Shown here: positions 34,043 to 42,147 of the stretch, piece after piece
How the letters are laid out: each line of letters opens with the position of its first letter
How positions within the stretch are numbered: the stretch's first letter is position 1
Source of the DNA: Streptacidiphilus albus JL83
Lineage (GTDB): Bacteria > Actinomycetota > Actinomycetes > Streptomycetales > Streptomycetaceae
Assembly (NCBI RefSeq): GCF_000744705.1
Contig: NZ_JQML01000001.1
Location: 9,682,017 to 9,746,016 of the forward strand
Reading direction: 5' to 3'
Length of the DNA stretch: 64,000 nt
Program-made: the position numbers and the translations under genes
Notes under the pieces: generated by a model
Databases searched by the model: none
What the model was told of the DNA's origin: nothing
Seen by the model: the letters and a program-made list of their open reading frames with translations, nothing else

Positions 34043-35390
34043 GGACCTCGGCACCGGAAACGGCCACTCGTGGTTCGGAGGGCACCGGCTGAGGCCCGCC
34101 GCGTCGGCGGACACGATCCGGCAGATGCTCCGGCACGAGCTCCGGGACACCGGCTGGCCGCACCAGCCGGTCCTTCCCGCCGCGCCGATGGCGATCCCGC
34201 GCGCGGCCTACGCCGAGGTGTTCCGGGTGAGCGCCGCGCTGATCGAGCTGCTGCGCCGCACCGCCCTGGAGGCCGGGCCCACCACCGCCGACCGGCTGAA
34301 GGCCTACTCCATGCCCGCCAGCGAGGACCGGCTGTGGATGCGCGACCCCTTCATCGAGGAGCGGTACGCCGACAGCGTGGTCCGTCCGGATCTGGTGATC
34401 GGGCCGGACGGTCCGCAGTTCCTGGAGTTCAACGTCAGCGGCGCGCTCGGCGGCGTGGTGGAGTCGCAGAGCCGGCTGGCGGTGTGGAACAGGCTCCACG
34501 CCGACGAGGAGGGCCGGACCCCGTACCGCTCGCCGAACCCGCTCGCGGTGCGCACCGAGATGTTCCGCTCGCTCAGCGCGGAGCTGGCACTGGCGCCGCG
34601 GGTGGCCGTCGTCGGCAGTTCCAGGGTGAGCGGGGTGCACCCGCGGTACTTCGAGATGGAGGCCGACTACTACAACAGCCACGGCCTGACCGCGAGCTTC
34701 TTCGAGCCGGAGGAGCTGCACCGGGCGTGGGACTGCGCCCCGAACCTGCGCCATCCGATCGGACTGCGGAACTTCACCATTCCGGACTGGGACGAGGCCG
34801 GGGTCGACACCGCGCCGGTGCAGGACGCGCTGGACCACGGCTGCGTGCTGGTGGGCACCCAGACCTCGACCTTCATGCACTCCAAGCTGACCATGGGTCT
34901 GCTGTCGGAGGGGCGGCCCTGGATGACCGAGGGCGAGCGCAGGCTGGTCGAGCGGTACCTGCCGTGGACCCGGATCCTGTCGGAGCGCAGGACTGAGCGC
35001 CAGGGCCGGCAGGTGGACCTGCTTCCCTTCGTGCTGGCCAACCGGGAGCTGCTGGTGCTCAAGGCCGGCCTGGGGGACTGCGGGAAGCAGGTGGTCATCG
35101 GCCGCCAGGTGGACCAGGCCGAGTGGGAGTCCGCCGTGGGCGAGGCCGTCGTCGGCGGCACCAGCGTGGTGCAGCAGTTCGTGGAGCCGCAGACCTGCCG
35201 GGTCGCGCTGATCGCCGACGGCGTCGACGAGCCCTACGAGGTCGATGTGGCCCCGGTCCTGGGACCGCTGGTGTTCGGCGGCCGTCCGGCCGGAATGTTC
35301 TGCCGGTTCTTCGGCGACGGCTCCGCCGGGATCGTCAGCGTCCGGGGCGGGCGGGCCAGCAGCTCCGACAACGTGATGGTGGCGATCTGA
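34029..35390 (+). CDS. ATP-grasp-like ligase 2
   Basis: 453 aa, paralogue of the protein at 25572. Shared blocks: FLEFNVSGALGG (about 135-146), LPWTRI (about 316) and the nucleotide segment ELLVLKAGLGDCGKQVV (about 339-355). Glutathionylspermidine-synthase-like ATP-grasp fold is my best assignment, implying amide ligation of an amino acid to the cluster's backbone. ATG 34029 has GGGAGGGAG about 5-13 bases upstream, inside the end of the preceding gene. Two such ligases could add one residue each or act as a heteromer. Confidence 0.72.
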   Translation: MDTHEDLGTGNGHSWFGGHRLRPAASADTIRQMLRHELRDTGWPHQPVLPAAPMAIPRAAYAEVFRVSAALIELLRRTALEAGPTTADRLKAYSMPASEDRLWMRDPFIEERYADSVVRPDLVIGPDGPQFLEFNVSGALGGVVESQSRLAVWNRLHADEEGRTPYRSPNPLAVRTEMFRSLSAELALAPRVAVVGSSRVSGVHPRYFEMEADYYNSHGLTASFFEPEELHRAWDCAPNLRHPIGLRNFTIPDWDEAGVDTAPVQDALDHGCVLVGTQTSTFMHSKLTMGLLSEGRPWMTEGERRLVERYLPWTRILSERRTERQGRQVDLLPFVLANRELLVLKAGLGDCGKQVVIGRQVDQAEWESAVGEAVVGGTSVVQQFVEPQTCRVALIADGVDEPYEVDVAPVLGPLVFGGRPAGMFCRFFGDGSAGIVSVRGGRASSSDNVMVAI

Positions 35391-35445
35391 CGGCAGCACC
35401 GCTCGCGCCAACCCCCTTCCAGCGACACCACCGGAGTGAGAACGC

Positions 35446-36006
35446 ATGACCCTGCGTCGAGTCAAGGACAACGAGTACGTCGAGGAGCACGGCGGGGACT
35501 TCGAGGACTTCGAGCCGGGCATGGTGATCCGGCACTGGCCGGGCCGCACCCTCTCCGAGGCCGACAACACCTGGATGACCCTGCTGACGATGAACCAGCA
35601 CCCGCTCCACTTCGACCAGCACTACGGCGCCAACGCCGAGTACGGGCGGGTCCTGGTGAACAGCGGCATCACCCTGTGCCTGGTCGGCGGGATGACCGTG
35701 CAGGCGCTGTCGGCGCGGGCGGTGGCCAACCTGGGCTGGGACAGGGTCCGGCTGAAGACCCCGGTCTTCGTCGGCGACACCCTCTACGCGACCAGCCGGA
35801 TCCTCGACAAGCGGCTGTCCCGCTCCCGACCCGGGCAGGGGATCATCACCGTGGAGACGACGGGCACCAAGTCGACGGGGGAGACCGTCATCGTCTTCGA
35901 GCGGTCGTTCATGGTGCGCTGCCGCGAAGGGATCGCGCCTTCGGGCGAGGAGCGGCCCGCGGGCCCGGACCCGGTCTCCAACGGCCTGCCCACGCCGGGG
36001 TCCTGA
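35446..36006 (+). CDS. MaoC-type (R)-specific enoyl-CoA hydratase/dehydratase
   Basis: 186 aa hotdog-fold MaoC protein. Catalytic Asp/His pair in NQHPLHFDQHYG (about 46-57), followed by VNSGITLCLVGGM and VFVGDTLYATS. Related enzymes are mesaconyl-CoA hydratases. In sequence with the CitE-like lyase it would dehydrate a 2-substituted malyl-CoA to a mesaconyl-type thioester. ATG 35446 is 55 bases after the ATP-grasp stop; a weak GGAGTGAG precedes it. Probably the last gene of cluster 2. Confidence 0.85.
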   Translation: MTLRRVKDNEYVEEHGGDFEDFEPGMVIRHWPGRTLSEADNTWMTLLTMNQHPLHFDQHYGANAEYGRVLVNSGITLCLVGGMTVQALSARAVANLGWDRVRLKTPVFVGDTLYATSRILDKRLSRSRPGQGIITVETTGTKSTGETVIVFERSFMVRCREGIAPSGEERPAGPDPVSNGLPTPGS

Positions 36007-36055
36007 GTGATCAACAAGCATTCGCACCATCGGTCGATCTGACAGGATATCCAGC

Positions 36056-37567
36056 ATGACCAGTGAGAATCAGCCCAAGGCCAGCCACCGCGACACTCCC
36101 GTGAGCAACGAGTTCCGCGAGTTCATGGCCTCCGGATGGGCGGCCGACGACCGTTCGCCCGTGCCCCGCGCCGAGGTTGCCGATCATGCGGCCCGCCGAC
36201 GGGCGGCCCTGTCCCAGCGGTTCCCCGGCGAGCGGCTCGTCATCCCCGGCGGCGGCCTGCGGGTGCGGAGCAACGACACCGACTACACCTTCCGGCCGCA
36301 CACCGCCTTCGCCCACCTGTCCGGGCTCGGCTCGCACGCCGAGCCCGACAGCGTCCTGGTGCTGGAGCCCGGCGCCGAGGGCGGGCACCAGGCCGTCCTG
36401 TACTTCCGCCCGCCGGCCCCGCGGGACACCGAGGAGTTCTACACCGACTCCCGGTACGGGGAGTTCTGGGTCGGCTACCGGCCGACCATCGCCGACATCG
36501 AGTCGGAGCTCGGCCTCACCGCCCGCCACATCGACTCGCTCGCCGCCGACCTGGCGAAGGACGACGCCGCTGCCCGGCTGCGGGTGGTCCGGTCGGCCGA
36601 CTCCAAGCTCGCCGAGCTCGTCGACACCACCCGCACCCAGGCGGGCACCTCCCTGACCGGTGAGCAGCAGCAGGAGGCCGACGAGGAACTGGCCCGCGAG
36701 CTGTCCGGGATGCGGATCGTCAAGGACGAGTGGGAGATCGGCGAGATGCGCAAGGCGATCGCCGCCACCCACAAGGGATTCGACGCGATCATCACCACCC
36801 TGCCGGAGGCCGTGCGGAAGGGCCGCGGTGAGCGGTGGGTCGAGGGCGTCTTCGGCCTGTACGCGCGGCACGAGGGCAACGGGATCGGATACGAGTCGAT
36901 CTGCGCGGCCGGCGACCACGCCAACACCATCCACTGGACGAAGAACACCGGCGAGGTCCGCGAGGGCGACCTGATCCTGGTCGACGCCGGGATCGAGATC
37001 GACTCCCTGTTCACCGCCGACATCACCCGAACCCTGCCGGTGAGCGGCCGCTTCACCGACGTCCAGCGCAAGATCTACGACGCGGTCCTCGCGGCACAAC
37101 AGGCCGGCATGGAAGCGGTGAAGCCCGGCAACAAGTTCAGCGACATCCACGCCGCCGCGAACAAGGTCGTCGCCCGGTACCTGCACGAGTGGGGACTGCT
37201 GCCCGAGGGGGTCACGCTCGAACAGAGCCTCGACCCGGAGCGCGGCGGCTGGCACCGCCGCTGGATGGTCCACGGCACCTCCCACCACCTCGGCATGGAC
37301 GTGCACGACTGCCAGCTGCTGCTGCGCAAGGACTACATGGACGGCGAGCTGAAGCCGGGCATGGTCGTCACGGTCGAGCCGGGCCTGTACTTCAAGGCGG
37401 ACGACCTGCTGGCGCCGGAGGAGTTCCGCGGCATCGGGGTGCGCATCGAGGACGACGTGCTGGTGACCGAGGACGGCTACGAGAACCTGTCCGCCGCGAT
37501 GCCGCGCAGTTCGCACGACGTGGAGGAGTGGATCGCCCGGGTGTCGGGTCCGGCAGCGGACCGCTGA
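36056..37567 (+). CDS. pepP: Xaa-Pro aminopeptidase (aminopeptidase P, M24 family)
   Basis: 503 aa. N-terminal creatinase-like domain then M24 metallopeptidase. The five metal ligands are visible: VDAG (Asp), ADITRT (Asp), GTSHHLG (His), VEPGLY (Glu) and RIEDDVLV (Glu). Removes an N-terminal residue before proline. It follows cluster 2 by 49 bases, but similar proteins are housekeeping in Streptomyces, so I do not assign it to the pathway. A strong hairpin follows. Confidence 0.9.
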   Translation: MTSENQPKASHRDTPVSNEFREFMASGWAADDRSPVPRAEVADHAARRRAALSQRFPGERLVIPGGGLRVRSNDTDYTFRPHTAFAHLSGLGSHAEPDSVLVLEPGAEGGHQAVLYFRPPAPRDTEEFYTDSRYGEFWVGYRPTIADIESELGLTARHIDSLAADLAKDDAAARLRVVRSADSKLAELVDTTRTQAGTSLTGEQQQEADEELARELSGMRIVKDEWEIGEMRKAIAATHKGFDAIITTLPEAVRKGRGERWVEGVFGLYARHEGNGIGYESICAAGDHANTIHWTKNTGEVREGDLILVDAGIEIDSLFTADITRTLPVSGRFTDVQRKIYDAVLAAQQAGMEAVKPGNKFSDIHAAANKVVARYLHEWGLLPEGVTLEQSLDPERGGWHRRWMVHGTSHHLGMDVHDCQLLLRKDYMDGELKPGMVVTVEPGLYFKADDLLAPEEFRGIGVRIEDDVLVTEDGYENLSAAMPRSSHDVEEWIARVSGPAADR

Positions 37568-37594
37568 CCCCGGCAGGGCTCCGCGCAGTGTGAG

Positions 37595-37632
37595 GGCCGT
37601 GCCCCTGCCGACGATCCGGCAGGGGCACGGCC
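37595..37632. terminator. Bidirectional terminator between convergent genes
   Basis: Perfect 16-bp inverted repeat (GGCCGTGCCCCTGCCG at 37595-37610 and its complement at 37617-37632) with a 6-base loop, between the ends of the aminopeptidase (+) and the Clp_N gene (-). It is 28 bases past one stop and 15 past the other and can serve both. Confidence 0.9.
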
Positions 37633-37646
37633 ACCGGTCCTTCCGG

Positions 37647-38351
37647 TCACTGCTGGTCGCGCGCGGCGAGCCGCTCGGCGACCTGGGCCCTGACCGTCTC
37701 CTGCAGTTCGTCCGGGGCGAAGCCGAGGTCGCGCAGGACCTGCGCGGCCGGGCTCCCCTCGGTGCGGATCAGGCCCAGCAGCGAGTGTTCCGTACCGACC
37801 CAGCTGTGGCCGAGGTCGGCCGAGGCGCGGAGCGCCTGCTCGATGGCTCCCTTGCTCTCGGGCCGGAAGGGGATGTGGCCGCGCAGCGCCTTCGCTCCGG
37901 CCGGCGGCATCGCCTCCTGGACCGCGGCGCGGATGCGCTGCTCCGACCCGGCCCTCGCCACCAGGATCGCGTGGGCGAGGCCCCGCGGTTCGCCGAGCAG
38001 GCCGAGCAGGAGGTGCTCGGTGCCGATGAAGTCGTGCTTGTGGGATCGGGCGGCCTCCTGGGCCAGCACGATGGTGTGCCGGTTGAGGTTGGTGAACTGC
38101 TCGAAGGGGGAGGGCGTGTGGCGCTGCTGGGCGGCCTGCTTGGACACGCCGATGGCGTCGCCGATCTCGCTCCACGACGCGCCGACCTGCTTGGCCTTGC
38201 TGACGTAGTGGTCCAGTAGCTGGTCGCCGAGGTCGGAGAGGGTCTGGGCACGCAGGCGTGCTTCGCTGATCCGGGCCAGTTCGTCGGCCTCGGGGAACTC
38301 CTCGTCGAGACGGGCGATCAGGTCCGCGAGGCTGATGTCGAGTGGGCTCAT
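37647..38351 (-). CDS. Clp N-terminal-domain protein with N-terminal HTH
   Basis: 234 aa. Residues about 1-80 contain a helix-turn-helix (SWSEIGDAIGVSKQAAQQRH); about 85-225 hold two Clp_N repeats (HDFIGTEHLLLGLLGE and HSWVGTEHSLLGLIRTE). There is no AAA+ ATPase. Such proteins could bind substrates or ClpC-type partners and also DNA. ATG 38351 abuts a region with two palindromes and a possible -35/-10 pair that would give a leaderless or almost leaderless message, since no ribosome site is present. Autoregulation is likely. Confidence 0.85.
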   Translation of the reverse strand: MSPLDISLADLIARLDEEFPEADELARISEARLRAQTLSDLGDQLLDHYVSKAKQVGASWSEIGDAIGVSKQAAQQRHTPSPFEQFTNLNRHTIVLAQEAARSHKHDFIGTEHLLLGLLGEPRGLAHAILVARAGSEQRIRAAVQEAMPPAGAKALRGHIPFRPESKGAIEQALRASADLGHSWVGTEHSLLGLIRTEGSPAAQVLRDLGFAPDELQETVRAQVAERLAARDQQ

Positions 38352-38352
38352 G

Positions 38353-38400
38353 CGTCAACGGTAGATTGACGGTCTCCGAATCGTCAAGATGTAATTGACG
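38353..38400 (-). promoter_or_regulatory. Two CGTCAA-N7-TTGACG operators over the Clp_N promoter
   Basis: Perfect dyads at 38353-38371 and 38382-38400, both CGTCAA-N7-TTGACG, 29 bases apart start to start. Read on the minus strand, one TTGACG (about 38387-38382) is a good -35 box and TACCGT about 18 bases on may be the -10, placing the transcript start at or next to ATG 38351. Both palindromes therefore overlap the core promoter, a typical repressor arrangement. The binder is probably the HTH-containing Clp_N protein itself. Confidence 0.65.
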
Positions 38401-38516
38401 GCTGTTTCGGGCCCGGCCGGGACTGCAGGCTCGCTGCCGCAGCGGTTGCCGGAATCCGACACCGAGAGACCGTTCGTCGGCATACCTTTGACACAGTGTG
38501 ACCATTAGGGGGTGTC

Positions 38517-41219
38517 ATGGGACGTGACTTGCGTGCGGTGTTCGGCTCGAACGACCTGAGCCTGGCTGCGGAGGAGGTCTTCAGTGACCGCACGGCCCAG
38601 TGGCAGGCCGTCGTCGCCGCCCTGGCCGAGCACATCGACCGGACCACCGGTCCCGGGTTCGACGTCGAGGACATGGAGGCGCCCCGGCACAACGTCCTGG
38701 CGTTCCACGGTGTCGGCGGCATCGGGAAGACCGCCCTGTCCCGCACGATCGAGACCTCCCTGGCCGACAGCGCCCGCCGGCCGGCCCAGTGGCCGCAGCT
38801 GTCCTGGCCCCAGGGCCGGATCGTGCCGGTGCGGATCGACCTCGCCCGCTCCGCCGGCACGAGCTTCGAGCACGCCGTGCTGTCGATCCGCCTCGCCCTG
38901 ACCGTCCTGGGCCGGCCGATGCCCGCGTTCGACCTGGCGCTGCACCGGTACTGGGACCGCCAGCACCCCGGTGACCTGCTGGAGGAGTACCTGCGGCGCA
39001 GCGGCAGCGTGTACGCCCGGTTCAGTCACGCGGTGGAGCTGCCGGAGCAGATGCGGTCCGTACTGGCGGACGTGGCGCAGGCGCTGCTGCTGCCGGGCAC
39101 GGTGGGCACCGTGGTGGGGCAGGTGACGGGCAGTCTGGTGCGGGCGCTGCGCGAGCACCGCTCCTCGGTGCGGGTCCTGGCGGGCTGTGCCCGGCTCGCG
39201 GATCTGCTGGAGGCCGAACCGGACCTGGAGACGCTGTCCTACCTGCCGCACCTGCTGGCCTGGGACCTCGCGCAGCTCGGCGGCGGGCACCCGGTGGTGC
39301 CGGTGGTGCTGCTCGACACCTGGGACGACGTGGGGGACCGCACCCACCGGGACCTGGAGCGGCTGCTGCAGCACGTGGTGTGGACGATGCCGAACGCGCT
39401 GTTCGTGGTCACCGGCCGGAACCGGCTGCAGTGGGCCGACCCGGACCTGGCCGGGCAGCTCGACTGGACCGGCCCCTCCGCATGGCCGGGCCTGGCCGCG
39501 CACAGCGGCACGCGCGGCCGCGCGGGGACGACCGCGCGGCAGTTCCCGGTGGGGGACCTGCCCCCGGAGGACTGCGAGGAATACCTGGCCCGGCGCCTGA
39601 CCCGGAGTGGTGAGCCGCTGATCGGCGAGGACATCCGACGGGTCGTCACCGGGCGGTCGCACGGCCTGCCGCTGTACCTGGACCTGTCGGTGGCGCGGTT
39701 CCTGGAGATCCGCCGCACCGGCCGCACCCCCGGGCCCGCCGACTTCGACCACGACTTCCCGGCACTGGTCGCCCGCAACCTGAGCGAGCTCACCGGCCAG
39801 GAGCGCGACGTCCTGCGCACGGTCAGCCTGCTGGACGGCTTCTCGGTCGCCCTGGCCACCGCGGCCGCCGGCCCGGACCACGGCGCGGCCGCCGCCCGGC
39901 TGGTCGAACGGCCCTTCGTGCTGGAGGACCCCGCCGCCCCGCTGTGGCCCTACCACCTGCACCAGGCCGTGAGCGCCGCGATCCGCCACGCTACCGACGC
40001 AGCCGACGACCACTGGTCCCGGCGGGACTGGACCCGTGCTGCCCAGCGCGCGTTCCACGCCCTGGGGGACCAGCTCGCCGCCCGGCCCAGGGACCGCACC
40101 ACGCTGGTCGCCTGCCTGCGCCAGGGCCTGCGGCTGGCCCGCGACTACGCCCTGGAGCTGGACTGGCTCACCGACGCCGCCCTCGTCTACGTCGACGACT
40201 CCGTCTGGGAGCCGCTGGCCCCGCCGACGGTGGGATCCGGGCGGATGCGGACCGCCGCCGACGCCCTGGTCGAGACCCTCAGCGCGCTGGCGCGCCGGCA
40301 GCACGAGCACCGCGAGCGCACCGCCGACCGGCTCGCCGCCGTCGCCGAAGCGAACCTGCTGCCCGCCGCCCTGGACGACATGACGGTCTACTACCTGGCC
40401 GAGGCCCAGGGCGAACTGGGCCGCAGCGAGGCGTCGCGCCAGGGCATGGGCCGGGTCGCGGACGGCGGCGGCCGGTTCGCGCCGGCCGCCCGGCGCGGCC
40501 TGGCGCACCTCGCCCGCCTCGCCGGCGACTTCCCCACCGCCCTGGCCACCGCCCGCAGCCTGGGCCGGGAAGGTCGCCGCCACCGCGTCCTGGGCGAAGT
40601 CTGGTGGCCCCAGGGCGACCTGGTGCGGGCGGCGGAGGACTTCGGCGCCGCGCGCACCGAGGCCGAGGAGCGCGGCGCCGTCGGCGAGGCCGCGACCGCC
40701 CAGAGCATGCGCGCCCTGGTCCTGGCGTTCCTCGACCCCGACCGGGCCGCCGCTGAAATCGACCTCGCCGCGCGCCTGCTGCTCCACGTCGACCTGAGTG
40801 CGACCGCCATCACGATCCGCATCGCCGCCCTGGTCCGGGACGCCGGTCGGCCCGGCCCCGACTTCCAGGACCGGGTCCGGGCCCTGCGTACCGAGATCAC
40901 CGCCGCCGGACCGCCCGCCGCCCGGGCCACCCTCCAACTCGCGCTCTGCTTCCACCACGCCGTCCTGGACACCGGCACGGCCACGGTCACCGACCCCGAC
41001 CTGGACGCGGCGATAGCCCGGCTGCGGGAGCTGACCGCCACCGGCGACCACGGCTACTACGCCGACATCGCCCACTTCATGGCCGACCGCCCGCTCCCGC
41101 CCCACCCCGTCTCACCGACCCGGTGGATCGACCCGAAACCCCTCATCCGCGACCGCTGGCGCGACCTGGTCATCGCCCGACGAACCCGGCTGCACCCTCA
41201 GCCCTGGAGACCCCGATGA
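38517..41219 (+). CDS. Large STAND-like NTPase with helical-repeat C-terminus
   Basis: 900 aa. P-loop GVGGIGKT at residues 65-72, Walker B VVPVVLLDTWDD near 260-272, sensor-like FVVTGRNR near 300, GLPLYLDLSVARFLE near 383, then an ARC/winged-helix-like stretch and about 400 residues of TPR-like helices (DYALELDWLTDAALVY, AQGELGRSEASRQGMGRVA). This layout fits STAND/NB-ARC signal NTPases, but I see no recognisable N-terminal effector (TIR, nuclease, protease) in the first 60 residues. ATG 38517 has a G-rich ribosome site 5-9 bases upstream. Could be a signalling or defence protein; in Streptomyces many such proteins have unknown roles. Confidence 0.8.
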   Translation: MGRDLRAVFGSNDLSLAAEEVFSDRTAQWQAVVAALAEHIDRTTGPGFDVEDMEAPRHNVLAFHGVGGIGKTALSRTIETSLADSARRPAQWPQLSWPQGRIVPVRIDLARSAGTSFEHAVLSIRLALTVLGRPMPAFDLALHRYWDRQHPGDLLEEYLRRSGSVYARFSHAVELPEQMRSVLADVAQALLLPGTVGTVVGQVTGSLVRALREHRSSVRVLAGCARLADLLEAEPDLETLSYLPHLLAWDLAQLGGGHPVVPVVLLDTWDDVGDRTHRDLERLLQHVVWTMPNALFVVTGRNRLQWADPDLAGQLDWTGPSAWPGLAAHSGTRGRAGTTARQFPVGDLPPEDCEEYLARRLTRSGEPLIGEDIRRVVTGRSHGLPLYLDLSVARFLEIRRTGRTPGPADFDHDFPALVARNLSELTGQERDVLRTVSLLDGFSVALATAAAGPDHGAAAARLVERPFVLEDPAAPLWPYHLHQAVSAAIRHATDAADDHWSRRDWTRAAQRAFHALGDQLAARPRDRTTLVACLRQGLRLARDYALELDWLTDAALVYVDDSVWEPLAPPTVGSGRMRTAADALVETLSALARRQHEHRERTADRLAAVAEANLLPAALDDMTVYYLAEAQGELGRSEASRQGMGRVADGGGRFAPAARRGLAHLARLAGDFPTALATARSLGREGRRHRVLGEVWWPQGDLVRAAEDFGAARTEAEERGAVGEAATAQSMRALVLAFLDPDRAAAEIDLAARLLLHVDLSATAITIRIAALVRDAGRPGPDFQDRVRALRTEITAAGPPAARATLQLALCFHHAVLDTGTATVTDPDLDAAIARLRELTATGDHGYYADIAHFMADRPLPPHPVSPTRWIDPKPLIRDRWRDLVIARRTRLHPQPWRPR

Positions 41220-41491
41220 CGGACACCTCTGCCGCTCTCGTCCGACTCGACAACTCCGTGCGCCGCTGTTCCCGCCCGCCGCGACAAGGCACTCGCCCCG
41301 AGCGGCCGAGCGGCTCAGCAGCTGGACGGCCGAGCGACCTGGTGACCGAGCGACCGCGCTGCCGTCGGGCCCGGAGCTGGACGGGGCGGCAGCGCGGTCG
41401 GGGCGGGGACGCGGCCCGGGGAGGAGTCGGCGGTCAGCCGCGGAGGGTGCCGAAGAGCTGCTCGGCCCCGGTGCCCGCCCCGTTCGCGTAG
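41216..41491 (+). CDS. Short overlapping ORF after the STAND gene, doubtful
   Basis: ATG 41216 overlaps the STAND stop (ATGA), and the first 20 or so codons (MTDTSAALVRLDNSVRRC) have normal codon bias. After that the sequence becomes Arg/Pro/Ser-rich with poor bias and runs into the convergent secreted-protein gene. It looks like the start of a gene cut off by a deletion or frameshift rather than an intact protein. Confidence 0.25.
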   Translation: MTDTSAALVRLDNSVRRCSRPPRQGTRPERPSGSAAGRPSDLVTERPRCRRARSWTGRQRGRGGDAARGGVGGQPRRVPKSCSAPVPAPFA

Positions 41492-42030
41492 GTGGTCGGC
41501 GCCGTGACCAGCCACTGGCCGTGGCCCGAGGCGTGGGCGAGCGCGCCGGAGCCGTGCACCACCCGGTAGTTGTAGGCCGCGGTCGCACTGTCCGAACAGA
41601 ACACACCCGCGGCGGAGAGCTCGACCGAGCCGCCGGACGCGGCGGTGAGGACGCCGTGCTTGTCGATCGGCTCGCAGTCGTCGGCGGCAGCCTGGCTGTA
41701 CGCGATGTGCACCTCGAACCGGCCGCTCACCGCACCGATGCCGGGCAGGACCCCGGTGACGTCGTCGGTCAGGCAGTTGTCGGCGGCGGGAGTGCCGGTC
41801 GGGCAGGCGTGGAAGACGAAGGAGCCCGCCAGCGCGACCGAGACCGGCGGTGCGGGCTGCGCCGGCGCGGAGGCCGCCGCGACGCCGCCGCCGGTGCCGG
41901 CCAGCACGGCCGCCGCGGCGGCGGCCAGGGCCGCCCAGCGGCGGGGCCCGGCCGACCTGAGGGCAGCGGGCAGGTGGAGGGAGGCACGGCGGAACAGCTG
42001 GTGCGGGTGGCGCGAGCGGACACGGGACAT
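41434..42030 (-). CDS. Secreted protein of unknown function
   Basis: 198 aa. Basic N-terminus with RRASLHLP, then RRWAALAAAAAAVLAGTGGGVAAASA, a signal peptide (possibly Tat-type because of the double Arg). The mature part of about 140 residues has four Cys (HACPT, NCLTD, DCEPID, VFCSD) that could pair as disulfides, and a beta-rich pattern. No known family recognised. Divergent from the LysR gene with a 117-base gap, which could be its regulator. Confidence 0.75.
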   Translation of the reverse strand: MSRVRSRHPHQLFRRASLHLPAALRSAGPRRWAALAAAAAAVLAGTGGGVAAASAPAQPAPPVSVALAGSFVFHACPTGTPAADNCLTDDVTGVLPGIGAVSGRFEVHIAYSQAAADDCEPIDKHGVLTAASGGSVELSAAGVFCSDSATAAYNYRVVHGSGALAHASGHGQWLVTAPTTYANGAGTGAEQLFGTLRG

Positions 42031-42147
42031 GCGCGGACCTCCAGGGGTCCTCGGGTGACGGGATGCCGCTCAGCCTTGTGGTCTGGACCATTCCCGTCCA
42101 ATACTTGCTGATTGCCGAGCGATAAGCGGCAGTTATGGGGGGATACC

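Noticed and set aside
36056..37567. Aminopeptidase P as leader peptidase for either cluster
   Set aside because: It has the normal housekeeping layout, its own terminator, and is far from the precursors; nothing ties it to a pathway.
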